This document shows positions 37,504-44,542 of a DNA stretch of 45,254 bases, piece by piece. The notes below the pieces were generated by a model. The model made no database searches and was not told the origin of the DNA. It saw nothing but the letters and a program-made list of their open reading frames with translations. The first letter of the stretch is position 1, and every line of letters starts with the position of its first letter. This stretch comes from a virus: positions 1 to 45,254 of the IMG/VR virus record IMGVR_UViG_3300043749_000020, one strand, 5' to 3'. Made by a program: the position numbers and the translations under genes.

Positions 37504-37907
37504 TGAAACCTGCATTTATTGTAGAAGGACATAGTGATGCTAGACAAATAATTGGTGCTTTAGGAGACTGTGATAAGCCTTATAAGGTGATTGTTACAGA
37601 TGGCACTAAAATGAACAATAGAAACATAATTAACATCGGTATGGCAATTGATGATGGATACACACCTTACATATTGTCTGACCCTGATATTGCAGGAGAC
37701 CAACTTTGTGATATGATTCACAATTTCTTCCCTGACGTTGAGAGGATAGATGCTGATTATGAGCAGTGTAAATATTGTAAGGACATAAGGAAGAAAAAGT
37801 TTAAAGCAGGAATTGAATATAGCTCCTATAAATATCTTAGAAAATTATTATACCCATACTTAGGATTAGTCTATGTTGACCCTGATGCAGAATGGATGTT
37901 CCTATGA
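37503..37907 (+). CDS. Toprim protein, RNase M5-like (134 aa)
   Basis: A stand-alone Toprim domain: FIVEGHSDARQI with the catalytic Glu, a central strand and YILSDPDIAGDQLCD with the DxD metal pair, then a C-terminal helical part and a CxxC (CKYC). The size and order resemble RNase M5, which trims 5S rRNA precursors, rather than primase or topoisomerase. GTG 37503 follows AGGTGGT and touches the previous stop. The partner gene overlaps by ATGA. The true RNA target in the phage is unknown. Confidence 0.83.
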   Translation: MKPAFIVEGHSDARQIIGALGDCDKPYKVIVTDGTKMNNRNIINIGMAIDDGYTPYILSDPDIAGDQLCDMIHNFFPDVERIDADYEQCKYCKDIRKKKFKAGIEYSSYKYLRKLLYPYLGLVYVDPDAEWMFL

Positions 37908-38065
37908 TTAGTGCAATATCAAAATTTTCATTTTATTATTTGTTAATTCCTTATTTAGTAGCATTTGCGCTACACATAAGATTCATTGATGGGTTTGTAC
38001 TTATGTTAGCTTGCTACTACATTATAGGATGTATTTATGAATATTTCGAAGAGAGGAGATACTAA
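37904..38065 (+). CDS. Small membrane protein (53 aa)
   Basis: A 53-codon frame joined to both neighbours by overlaps (ATGA at its start, TAATG at its end). Two hydrophobic segments (SFYYLLIPYLVAFALHI; GFVLMLACYYIIGCIY) predict a two-pass membrane protein with a charged tail EYFEERRY. No family is recognised. The coupling to both neighbours makes it a real gene. Confidence 0.75.
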   Translation: MISAISKFSFYYLLIPYLVAFALHIRFIDGFVLMLACYYIIGCIYEYFEERRY

Positions 38066-38916
38066 TGTCTGAGTGGAAAAGAAGAACAGGCTATAAGATG
38101 GCAGAAGATAGAGAAGTAGGTTATCGTGGAAATAAGTTTGATAGGAAGTGTTTTCAGAGACAACTACGAGAGTCTAAGGATGATGGAAGACCTAGAATGT
38201 CATTAGAAGACCTACATACTTCAACGGTCAAGGAGATTGATTTTAAGACCGCACAGGACTTTATTCTTCAATACGAATGGTTAGGCACTATGGGTACGAC
38301 AAAGTTCTCCTATGGGCTTTATACACAGTCTGGAGACCTGTTTGCTGTATACTGTTTCGGTCTTACAGCAGGTACTCAAGTGTTATCTCAACCATTCGGA
38401 GAAGAACATAAGCATGAAGGAATAGTCCTAGTAAGAGGTGCTTGTGCTCCTTTTGCTCATGAACATTCTAGTTCATTTGGAATTGGCAAGGTAATGCCTT
38501 TAGTTAGAGATAGGGGTTACAAGTTTGTAATCGCATATTCAGATGTAGAGTCAGGAGAAATCGGGACTGTCTATCAGTCTACCAATTGGCACTTCTTTGG
38601 AATTACAAGTTCAGTTGTATATCTTGTTCGCCCTGATGGTAAACGAACAGACCCCAAACTAATACATAAGTATGCGAAAAAGAATGGAATAACAAGACAA
38701 GAACAAATACAGATATTTCTAGATGAAGGATATACATTCGAAAAGGCTAATCCTAAATTGAAGTATATTAAGCTTATCGGAAATAAGCGTGACAATAAGG
38801 AATTAATGAAGAAAAAACGCTTTAATATATATCCGTATTTAAAAAGGCAAGACAATATGAAACAGGTATTGGTAGATGCTAAAACAGTAATCAAAGAGGT
38901 TGATAAGAAAAAATAA
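38065..38916 (+). CDS. Mom-like GNAT acyltransferase candidate (283 aa)
   Basis: Residues about 60-200 show a GNAT-like layout: FILQYEWLGTMGTTKFSYGL, LFAVYCFGLTAG, a strand VLVRGACAPFAHEHSSS, helix GKVMPLVRDRGYKFVIAYSD and YQSTNWHFFG. These match the plan of Mom-type phage proteins, which modify adenines in DNA to block restriction. The remainder is basic (RFNIYPYLKRQDNMKQ). I rate Mom-like at moderate confidence; a general phage GNAT is the alternative. ATG 38065 overlaps the upstream stop. Confidence 0.65.
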   Translation: MSEWKRRTGYKMAEDREVGYRGNKFDRKCFQRQLRESKDDGRPRMSLEDLHTSTVKEIDFKTAQDFILQYEWLGTMGTTKFSYGLYTQSGDLFAVYCFGLTAGTQVLSQPFGEEHKHEGIVLVRGACAPFAHEHSSSFGIGKVMPLVRDRGYKFVIAYSDVESGEIGTVYQSTNWHFFGITSSVVYLVRPDGKRTDPKLIHKYAKKNGITRQEQIQIFLDEGYTFEKANPKLKYIKLIGNKRDNKELMKKKRFNIYPYLKRQDNMKQVLVDAKTVIKEVDKKK

Positions 38917-38929
38917 GGAGTGAGGAGAA

Positions 38930-39385
38930 ATGAGTAGAAAGAGCATGAAAGCGTTCGACAGAAAATATCGAAAAATAAGAAATAGAATTATCGTGTGTTT
39001 AATACTCATTCTTGTAATCTTTATGTTTTGGAATTATATCAGCAACTTACATCACCACATAGACCTACTAGCTAAATACAATCACCAACAAAATATGGAG
39101 ATTAATCAATTGCAACATGATTTACAAACAGCACATCACGAAAATGCTAGATTAGAAAGTGCAGTTTTATACCAACATAATGTAATTGAAACAACACAAC
39201 AGCATGTTACATACATAACGAATCCTGAAACATCATCAATAAAGGTTCAATTTCATCATAATACAGCACCTAGTCAACAAGAACATATGCCTAATGTTGC
39301 TGATGCTATTAATCTCCCAACTACAATAGTATTTTTTATGACTATGTTAAGTGGAGTATCTAAATTATTAATTCCAAGTTTTTAA
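38930..39385 (+). CDS. His-rich membrane protein (151 aa)
   Basis: A basic N-terminus (KAFDRKYRKIRNR) leads into one transmembrane helix (IIVCLILILVIFMFWNYI), a Q/H-rich coiled coil (HHHIDLLAKYNHQQN; HDLQTAHHENARLE), and a C-terminal hydrophobic segment (TTIVFFMTMLSGVSKLLIP). This could be a lysis or superinfection-exclusion protein; no family is recognised. ATG 38930 follows AGGAGTGAGGAG. Confidence 0.7.
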   Translation: MSRKSMKAFDRKYRKIRNRIIVCLILILVIFMFWNYISNLHHHIDLLAKYNHQQNMEINQLQHDLQTAHHENARLESAVLYQHNVIETTQQHVTYITNPETSSIKVQFHHNTAPSQQEHMPNVADAINLPTTIVFFMTMLSGVSKLLIPSF

Positions 39386-39405
39386 AAATATTTTGATATT
39401 TGTCC

Positions 39406-39434
39406 TTGACTTTCACTGGAAAGCAAGCTATAAT
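39406..39434 (+). promoter_or_regulatory. Promoter of the ClpP-like gene
   Basis: TTGACT (39406-39411), 17 bases, TATAAT (39429-39434). Confidence 0.88.
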
Positions 39435-39444
39435 ATAAATATAA

Positions 39445-39513
39445 GATAAAGTGTAACCTTATCTTCTCTGTATAATAGAGACTACACTAAACCATGCGGT
39501 AGGACACTTTATC
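39445..39513 (+). promoter_or_regulatory. 5'-terminal stem of the ClpP-like mRNA
   Basis: GATAAAGTGT (39445-39454) pairs perfectly with ACACTTTATC (39504-39513), with an inner TCTCT/AGAGA hairpin and possible ACC/GGT pairs. It begins 10 bases after the -10 box, exactly as at 36894. Confidence 0.65.
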
Positions 39514-39545
39514 ATTGCACACAAAATAACTTACGAGGTGATAAG

Positions 39546-40151
39546 ATGGAGCACAATAAACTATTAATTCAACTAGGAAATATGAACACAACAACTAAGA
39601 TTGACGAACTTCTATATTCACAAGAACTAGAAAATCGTGAATTGTATTTACCCGAAGAAATTGATGACTCAGTAATTGCTGAGATTGTTAGCCATATTCT
39701 CCGATACAACAAAGAAGATGAAGAACTGCCTGTTGAAGAACGCAAGCCAATCAAATTACTTATTAACTGCTATGGTGGAGATGTAATTGCTTGCTTCTCA
39801 GTTATCGACACAATTAAAACAAGTAAGACTCCTGTTTACGGATACAACTTAGGTAAGGCTATGTCATCAGGTGGATTAATCTTAATGGCTTGCCATAAGC
39901 GTTTCTCATTTAAAAATGCTGTTGTATTAGTGCATCAAGGTTACGCAGGAGCACAAGGAACTACAGGTCAGGTATTTGATACAGTAGAGTTTCAAAAACG
40001 AATTGAGTCACGAGTTAAAGATTTCATTATTGAGAATACGAATATTACTCCACGAGTGTATACTCGTAAATTGAAAGAAGAATGGTATCTATTTGGTGAC
40101 GAAGCATTAGAAAATGGAATTGTAGACGAATTAATTACTGTATTACCATAA
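39546..40151 (+). CDS. ClpP-like serine protease (201 aa)
   Basis: A ClpP/crotonase-fold protein: LLINCYGGDVIACFSVIDT, then GKAMSSGGLILMACHKRFSF with the nucleophile Ser in AMSSGG (near residue 105), VLVHQGYAG with the His (near 128) and a final FGDEALENGIVDE. The length equals bacterial ClpP. In phages such proteins serve as prohead proteases, but this phage has a separate protease-scaffold in its late block, so a host-protein or regulatory target is more likely. ATG 39546 follows ACGAGGTG. A GC hairpin and AACGTAA follow the gene. Confidence 0.9.
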   Translation: MEHNKLLIQLGNMNTTTKIDELLYSQELENRELYLPEEIDDSVIAEIVSHILRYNKEDEELPVEERKPIKLLINCYGGDVIACFSVIDTIKTSKTPVYGYNLGKAMSSGGLILMACHKRFSFKNAVVLVHQGYAGAQGTTGQVFDTVEFQKRIESRVKDFIIENTNITPRVYTRKLKEEWYLFGDEALENGIVDELITVLP

Positions 40152-40156
40152 TACAT

Positions 40157-40187
40157 AGGGGGGGCTTATAGCCCTCTTGTAACGTAA
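40157..40187 (+). other. GC hairpin followed by AACGTAA
   Basis: GGGC pairs with GCCC around TTATA, with extra G-C and G-T pairs outside, then TTGTAACGTAA. It lies between the ClpP-like gene and a small gene and matches the hairpins at 32042 and 33659. Confidence 0.55.
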
Positions 40188-40209
40188 AATAAATAAGGAG
40201 GAGATATGA

Positions 40210-40350
40210 ATGGTCAATACTGAAATGTTATTTATTAGATTAGTAGCGGAATTGAAATTAAGTGAATTTGATAAGGCTTGCGTGAACGCAGGACTAACAG
40301 AAGACGAAAAGAAACTCATTATTTCACTAATCGAAAAGGAAGGTGAGTAG
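40210..40350 (+). CDS. Small unknown protein (46 aa)
   Basis: ATG 40210, 8 bases after AAGGAGG, opens a 46-codon frame (MVNTEMLFIRLVAELKL..., ending SLIEKEGE) that is helical and acidic. Its stop lies just before the next ATG. Not recognised, but the spacing and ribosome site support it. Confidence 0.65.
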   Translation: MVNTEMLFIRLVAELKLSEFDKACVNAGLTEDEKKLIISLIEKEGE

Positions 40351-40351
40351 T

Positions 40352-40615
40352 ATGAAGAAAATTAATGCAGGTGATACAGTGGTATTGCTTATGGATGTAA
40401 ATGACCACTCTGCACCATTCTATGCTAGGGTAGGTCATAGGTTCACAGCTATGGATGTTTGCATTGACCCTAAAATGCCAAGTGGATATGCAGTTGTAAT
40501 ACAAGGATATGGACCAGTTGGTCATGTTGATAGGCAAGCTGTAGTTCACTATGACGATTGGAAAAATATACATAATTCTGTAATTGATAGTCTTATGTTG
40601 GTGAAATTACGATGA
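40352..40615 (+). CDS. Unknown protein, SH3-like beta character (87 aa)
   Basis: An 87-residue beta-rich protein (INAGDTVVLLMDVNDHSAPF; GYAVVIQGYGPVGHVDRQAV) resembling a small SH3-like or KOW-like barrel. ATG 40352 follows AAGGAAGG. It overlaps the next gene by ATGA. No family is assigned. Confidence 0.6.
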   Translation: MKKINAGDTVVLLMDVNDHSAPFYARVGHRFTAMDVCIDPKMPSGYAVVIQGYGPVGHVDRQAVVHYDDWKNIHNSVIDSLMLVKLR

Positions 40616-40926
40616 TTACTAAAGAGACTAGAAGAATGTCGTATAACAATGTCCTTAAGAATCTAGGAACTCGTCAATCTCAAGTATTTACTGAACTACT
40701 TTGCTACTCTCAAGGAATGACAGCTAGTGAATTAGCTAGTGAGATGAATAAGATTGGTTTCTTCCGCACATCTGATAGAAATAATGTTCACCCTAGACTA
40801 AATGAAATGGTAGAAATGGAGATTGTTGAGATTATCGGTAAGCGACAATGTTCCATAACAAATAAGACTGTAGCAGTGTACAGAGTAAAAGATGATATAT
40901 TCAGTGTTATCAGAGAGGTGATGTAA
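40612..40926 (+). CDS. Winged-helix DNA-binding protein (104 aa)
   Basis: A winged-helix layout: QVFTELLCYSQGMTASELAS, then a recognition helix (SDRNNVHPRLNEMVEMEIVE) and a wing (IGKRQCSITNKTVAVYRV). Probably a transcription regulator of the phage. It overlaps both neighbours, sitting between an unknown gene and thyX. The operator is not known. Confidence 0.75.
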   Translation: MITKETRRMSYNNVLKNLGTRQSQVFTELLCYSQGMTASELASEMNKIGFFRTSDRNNVHPRLNEMVEMEIVEIIGKRQCSITNKTVAVYRVKDDIFSVIREVM

Positions 40927-41555
40927 TGAGAATAGTAGAGCCTAATGTAGAATTTATAGTAGCAACGCCAAACATAGGTCAAGTAATTGAACTAGGTGCT
41001 AGGAATTGTTACAAGTCAGAAGACAAGATTGGAGAAGGAACAGATGAGAAACTATTCAATCAAATTGTTAAGCAACATCACCACGATTCAGTTGTCGAAC
41101 ATGGAAGTATTACACTAAGAATTATTACAGATAGAGCAATGTTAGCACAAATCACAAGGCACAGGCTTTTCAGTTTTTCAGTTGAGAGTCAAAGATATGT
41201 AAATTACTCAAAGGATAAATTTGGAGCAAGTGTTCAGTTCATTAAGCCTTATGACATAGACCCTGACACACCTGCTTATGATATTTGGAGAGCAGGTTGT
41301 GAACAAGCAGAATATTACTACTTTGAGTTACTTAACCATAAAGTTAAACCTGAAACAGCTAGGTCAGTTCTTCCTAACTGTACTAAGACAGAAATCGTAA
41401 TGACAGGTAATGTTCGTAATTGGAGACACTTCTTTAAATTAAGAAGTGCAGGTCATGCTCAAAAAGATGTTCAATACATAGCGAAATTAATGTATGAATC
41501 AATGATGAACAACGGTATTCCAAGTTACTTGTTTGATGATGTGATAAACAAATAA
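40926..41555 (+). CDS. thyX: FAD-dependent thymidylate synthase ThyX (209 aa)
   Basis: Makes dTMP from dUMP using FAD, NADPH and methylene-tetrahydrofolate. The signature RHRxxSxxxxSxRY is present as RHRLFSFSVESQRY near residues 77-90. Other matches: HDSVVEHGSITLRI before it, and NVRNWRHFFKLRSAGHAQKD near the end. Length is near the family norm. ATG 40926 overlaps the previous stop. A bidirectional terminator follows. Confidence 0.97.
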   Translation: MRIVEPNVEFIVATPNIGQVIELGARNCYKSEDKIGEGTDEKLFNQIVKQHHHDSVVEHGSITLRIITDRAMLAQITRHRLFSFSVESQRYVNYSKDKFGASVQFIKPYDIDPDTPAYDIWRAGCEQAEYYYFELLNHKVKPETARSVLPNCTKTEIVMTGNVRNWRHFFKLRSAGHAQKDVQYIAKLMYESMMNNGIPSYLFDDVINK

Positions 41556-41582
41556 AAAAGAGTAGCCTTAATTGGCTACTTC
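41552..41582. terminator. Bidirectional terminator between thyX and the minus-strand gene
   Basis: AGTAGCC (41561-41567) pairs with GGCTACT (41574-41580) around TTAATT. T-rich sequence follows on both strands (CTTTTTTATT on the minus side). It overlaps the stop codon of the minus gene. Confidence 0.88.
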
Positions 41583-41830
41583 TTTCTTGGTCTTAGAGTT
41601 CCTTCTGTCCATTCATATCCATCCAACCAATTATTATCATTCTCTTTTACGACTCTATTTATAGTCTCTAGTGTGTGTTTTTCAATATCGTCTAAGCCTG
41701 TCTTATTTTGCTTAATGGTTAGTTTTACTAAGTCTCCGCTGAATTTCCATCTATTTTCTCTCCACATCTTGCGATACTTCATATATATTGGGTCGAATCT
41801 TACTACATTGTTGTCTTTATTCTCTGCCAT
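41576..41830 (-). CDS. Unknown small protein on the opposite strand (84 aa)
   Basis: An 84-residue basic protein (MAENKDNNVVRFDPIYMKYR; WLDGYEWTEGTLRPRKK). ATG 41830 is 10 bases after AAGGAG and has a consensus minus promoter just upstream, so it is an independent transcript. It is the only minus gene among the plus genes after 26.6 kb. Not recognised. Confidence 0.7.
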   Translation of the reverse strand: MAENKDNNVVRFDPIYMKYRKMWRENRWKFSGDLVKLTIKQNKTGLDDIEKHTLETINRVVKENDNNWLDGYEWTEGTLRPRKK

Positions 41831-41852
41831 GTGTATATCACTCCTTACGAAT

Positions 41853-41881
41853 ATTATACACCAAGAACGTTTGTTTGTCAA
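41853..41881 (-). promoter_or_regulatory. Minus-strand promoter
   Basis: TTGACA (41881-41876), 17 bases, TATAAT (41858-41853): a full consensus match, serving the 84-codon gene. Confidence 0.9.
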
Positions 41882-41943
41882 GGTTTGTCTATTGGACAGA
41901 AAGACTCATTACTATTGTATCAAGTTTTTACTTGTCTTATACC

Positions 41944-41972
41944 TTGACTTTTAGAAGAATTTTATTTATAAT
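41944..41972 (+). promoter_or_regulatory. Promoter of the cupin-thymidine kinase operon
   Basis: TTGACT (41944-41949), 17 bases, TATAAT (41967-41972), then ATAGATATAATATAAAGGAGG. Confidence 0.87.
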
Positions 41973-42001
41973 ATAGATATAATATAAAGGAGGATTTAAT
42001 T

Positions 42002-42412
42002 ATGACATGGACAGGAAAACATATGACTTTTAATCATGAGTGTACAAGGTGGGGCAGTTTCCATAGTGTCGCACAATATGAAAGAGATGAGCACAAGGTA
42101 AAGGTTAAAAATTTACTTATTGATTATGGCAAAAATGTAAGCTATCAGAAGCATGAACACAGAGCCGAGATATGGAACATCTTATCAGGAAAAGGAACAA
42201 TGATTGTAGAAGGTTTTACATTTGAAGTTAATCAAGGAGATGTAATTAATATCCCTCGTGGTGCTTGGCATACAGCTAAAGCAGATGATGAAGTTAGACT
42301 AGAAGTTCTTGAAATCCAGTACGGAGATAAGACAGAAGAAGATGATATTATTCGTTCACATTATGAGTGGAGCGATATTGTTGCTAGTGTTAGGAGGATT
42401 ACTAATGACTAA
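42002..42412 (+). CDS. Cupin, mannose-6-phosphate isomerase type II-like (136 aa)
   Basis: A single cupin barrel of the GMP/PMI type II C-terminal kind: RWGSFHSVAQYERDEHKVKV, then SYQKHEHRAEIWNILSGKGT with the metal His residues, VNQGDVINIPRGAWHTAKAD, LEVLEIQYGDKTEEDDIIRS. In host enzymes this domain isomerises mannose-6-phosphate; a stand-alone phage copy may act on another sugar phosphate. ATG 42002 follows AAGGAGG. It overlaps the next gene by 8 bases. Confidence 0.85.
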   Translation: MTWTGKHMTFNHECTRWGSFHSVAQYERDEHKVKVKNLLIDYGKNVSYQKHEHRAEIWNILSGKGTMIVEGFTFEVNQGDVINIPRGAWHTAKADDEVRLEVLEIQYGDKTEEDDIIRSHYEWSDIVASVRRITND

Positions 42413-42686
42413 GTATCGTAAGAAACCAGTTGTTATTGATGCATTTAGATTTTACCTAGACCCTATGCCTGAATGGTTTATGGATGCAGTTTCAGTAAAC
42501 CAAGTTATCTTGCATAACTGTAACTATCAACAATATGATATTAAAGAAGCATACTGCGAAATCAACACACTGGAAGGTGTAATGGTTGGTAATGGTGGAG
42601 ATTTCATAATCAAAGGCATTAAAGGTGAATTATACCCTTGTAAAAGCGATGTCTTCGAAGCTACATATGAGAAGGTGGAAGACTAA
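42405..42686 (+). CDS. Conserved-looking small phage protein (93 aa)
   Basis: A 93-residue protein (KYRKKPVVIDAFRFYLDPMP at the start, GDFIIKGIKGELYPCKSDVF near the end) with the plan of a common uncharacterised phage protein. ATG 42405 follows AGGAGG. The end overlaps the next start (TAATG). Role unknown. Confidence 0.72.
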   Translation: MTKYRKKPVVIDAFRFYLDPMPEWFMDAVSVNQVILHNCNYQQYDIKEAYCEINTLEGVMVGNGGDFIIKGIKGELYPCKSDVFEATYEKVED

Positions 42687-42874
42687 TGTTTGGAAAAGAT
42701 ATTAACTTAGACCTGCTCAAAGGAATGGTTATAAAATCAGCGATAGCTAGAGAAGACGGAAGTATCGAAATTGAAGGAGAGAACGGAGAGTATGCACGAT
42801 TTCACGTTCTATCAAACAATCACACAGACATTGCTTGGTCTATAAGGGGAGCAAGGAGGAATCAAGATGGCTAG
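42686..42874 (+). CDS. Small unknown protein (62 aa)
   Basis: A 62-residue protein of mixed beta character (DGSIEIEGENGEYARFHVLS), coupled to its neighbours by TAATG at its start and an 8-base overlap with thymidine kinase. No family is recognised. Confidence 0.65.
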   Translation: MFGKDINLDLLKGMVIKSAIAREDGSIEIEGENGEYARFHVLSNNHTDIAWSIRGARRNQDG

Positions 42875-43466
42875 TCTACATTATATCTTTGCCCCAATGA
42901 ATGCAAGTAAATCAGCACAACTGTTAATGGTTGCACATAACTATGAAGAAGGAAAAATGAGAGTCCTAACAATAAAGCCTAAATTAGATACAAGAGATGG
43001 CGAATACATACAATCACGAGCACTAGGAATTAAAAGGAAAGCTGATGTAATTGTTGCTAAGGAAGATTCAATTATGAGAGAGTTTGTCGTGAAAGGTGAC
43101 GTACTTAGAAGTGATAAACGGCTAGGAGCAGTCTTAATTGATGAAGCACAATTTTTAACAGCAAAGCAAGTTGACGAGTTAAGAGAGATTGTGGATACAT
43201 TTGAAGTTCCTGTTATGGCTTATGGTCTAAGAACAGATGCTTTTACAAAATTGTTTGAAGGAAGTACAAGACTTTTTGAAGTAGCGGATAAATTTCAGGA
43301 GTTTAAGACTATCTGCCCATGTTGCGGAAGTAAAGCAATCTTCAATATGCGTATAGATAAAGATGGAAAACCAGTATTTGGAGGAGAACAGGTACAAGCA
43401 GGAAACAACTATTTGCCTGTTTGTAGTAAATATTATAAAGAATTAAAGGAGGAGTATTGCAAATGA
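42867..43466 (+). CDS. tdk: Thymidine kinase (199 aa)
   Basis: Phosphorylates thymidine to dTMP. The P-loop reads FAPMNASKSAQLL, where the family usually has G-x-M-x-S-G-K-S, so the Gly before the Lys is Ser here. Walker B-like VLIDEAQFL, the lasso region and the zinc pair CPCC are present, and a second cysteine site lies near the end. ATG 42867 follows GGAGG and overlaps the previous gene; its end overlaps the PQ-loop gene by ATGA. It would complement ThyX and the deoxyribosyltransferase-like enzyme. Confidence 0.92.
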   Translation: MASLHYIFAPMNASKSAQLLMVAHNYEEGKMRVLTIKPKLDTRDGEYIQSRALGIKRKADVIVAKEDSIMREFVVKGDVLRSDKRLGAVLIDEAQFLTAKQVDELREIVDTFEVPVMAYGLRTDAFTKLFEGSTRLFEVADKFQEFKTICPCCGSKAIFNMRIDKDGKPVFGGEQVQAGNNYLPVCSKYYKELKEEYCK

Positions 43467-43852
43467 TTCAATTTTTATTAAACATCCTGCCAACTATTGC
43501 AGGTATACTATTAGGTGTTACATATATCCCACAAATAATGAAAACATACAAAACTAAAGATGTTTCAAGTATGAGTCTATCATTTTGGATTATCCTTAAC
43601 TGTGCATTATTATGTTTAGTTGTTAATGCCGAAGTAGTATTTTTAACCAAAGGTGTATGGGGCTTAATAGCCACAGAAGTCTTTAATGAAGGTCTAGCAC
43701 TAGTAATGTTGATTATGGTTTTAAAATATCGTAAGAAAAAGGTAGTTGAACAGCCTAAAGAAGCATTTAAAGGTCTAGCACCAATTGGATTTGTTTCATC
43801 AGGAAATGTATCAGGTAATACAGTAGATAATACATCAGGAAATGCACAATAG
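43463..43852 (+). CDS. PQ-loop membrane protein, SemiSWEET-like (129 aa)
   Basis: Three hydrophobic helices with the PQ motif: GILLGVTYIPQIMKTYKTKD, SMSLSFWIILNCALLCLVV, then GLIATEVFNEGLALVMLIMV. SemiSWEETs are small sugar transporters working as dimers. A low-complexity N/S/G-rich tail follows. ATG 43463 is 10 bases after AAGGAGG. A transporter in a phage is unusual; substrate unknown. Confidence 0.85.
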   Translation: MIQFLLNILPTIAGILLGVTYIPQIMKTYKTKDVSSMSLSFWIILNCALLCLVVNAEVVFLTKGVWGLIATEVFNEGLALVMLIMVLKYRKKKVVEQPKEAFKGLAPIGFVSSGNVSGNTVDNTSGNAQ

Positions 43853-43871
43853 CATACTATCATAATATTCT

Positions 43872-43901
43872 ATAAGCCTATATACTAGGCTTATTTTTTT
43901 T
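43872..43901 (+). terminator. Intrinsic terminator after the PQ-loop gene
   Basis: ATAAGCC pairs with GGCTTAT around TATATACTA, followed by seven or more T. Confidence 0.88.
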
Positions 43902-43926
43902 ATTCCAATATGAAGGAGATGACACG

Positions 43927-44154
43927 ATGAAAAAAGACAGTAAATTCTATGAAAAATTTAAAGAATGGTTTCTTAAAATTGAAGGTATGGATCACTTTGT
44001 AGCATCAACAATAGTTATTATCGGTATGTTAGCTACACATGTGCATGGATTTTGGGCATATGCTCTCCCTATAATGGACTACATAATGGGTGCAGGAACT
44101 TTCTATATCGGTTGGCGAGAAGGAAAGAAAAGCAAAGAGGGGGAGAAGCAATGA
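43927..44154 (+). CDS. Small two-pass membrane protein (75 aa)
   Basis: Two hydrophobic segments (FVASTIVIIGMLATHVHGFW; YALPIMDYIMGAGTFYIGW) flanked by charged ends. ATG 43927 follows GAAGGAGATG; the stop overlaps the next start by ATGA. A holin-like role is possible from size and charge, but no lysin is nearby. Confidence 0.68.
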   Translation: MKKDSKFYEKFKEWFLKIEGMDHFVASTIVIIGMLATHVHGFWAYALPIMDYIMGAGTFYIGWREGKKSKEGEKQ

Positions 44155-44525
44155 GAAAGTACGGAGATAAACTAGCTAGAATGATGACTCGTGGAATGGC
44201 TACATGGACATTCATAGCATTTGTTCTAGTATCATGTATAGTTGAGATAGCAGGTAATGCTTATGGTTTGTTTCATTTCGACAAAACTATGCTTGTTCTT
44301 AATACAGTATTAAGTTTGTGGGCCGCTGTTCAAGGCTCTATCATCATGATTAACCAAAATCAGCAAGATGAAGCGTTAAGAAAGGCAGATGATAAGAGAG
44401 ATGAGATGCTAATAAGCATCTTTCAAATACAAAACGACATCAGCCAACATATAACAGGTGAAGAATCAACTATAGCAGAAATGAATAGAAAGATAGATGA
44501 AATACTAGAAAAACTAAGCAAGTAA
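44151..44525 (+). CDS. DUF1003 membrane protein (124 aa)
   Basis: The DUF1003 pattern is clear: TWTFIAFVLVSCIVEIAGNA, FDKTMLVLNTVLSLWAAVQG, SIIMINQNQQDEALRKADDK, with two transmembrane helices and a helical tail (EMNRKIDEILEKLSK). The function of the family is unknown. ATG 44151 follows GGGGGAGAAGC and overlaps the upstream gene. Confidence 0.85.
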   Translation: MRKYGDKLARMMTRGMATWTFIAFVLVSCIVEIAGNAYGLFHFDKTMLVLNTVLSLWAAVQGSIIMINQNQQDEALRKADDKRDEMLISIFQIQNDISQHITGEESTIAEMNRKIDEILEKLSK

Positions 44526-44542
44526 AATAAGGAGAGGTTATA

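Noticed and set aside
43468-43863. A 131-codon minus-strand frame opposite the PQ-loop gene
   Set aside because: It is the antisense shadow of a strongly hydrophobic plus-strand gene with a good ribosome site; the minus frame has none.
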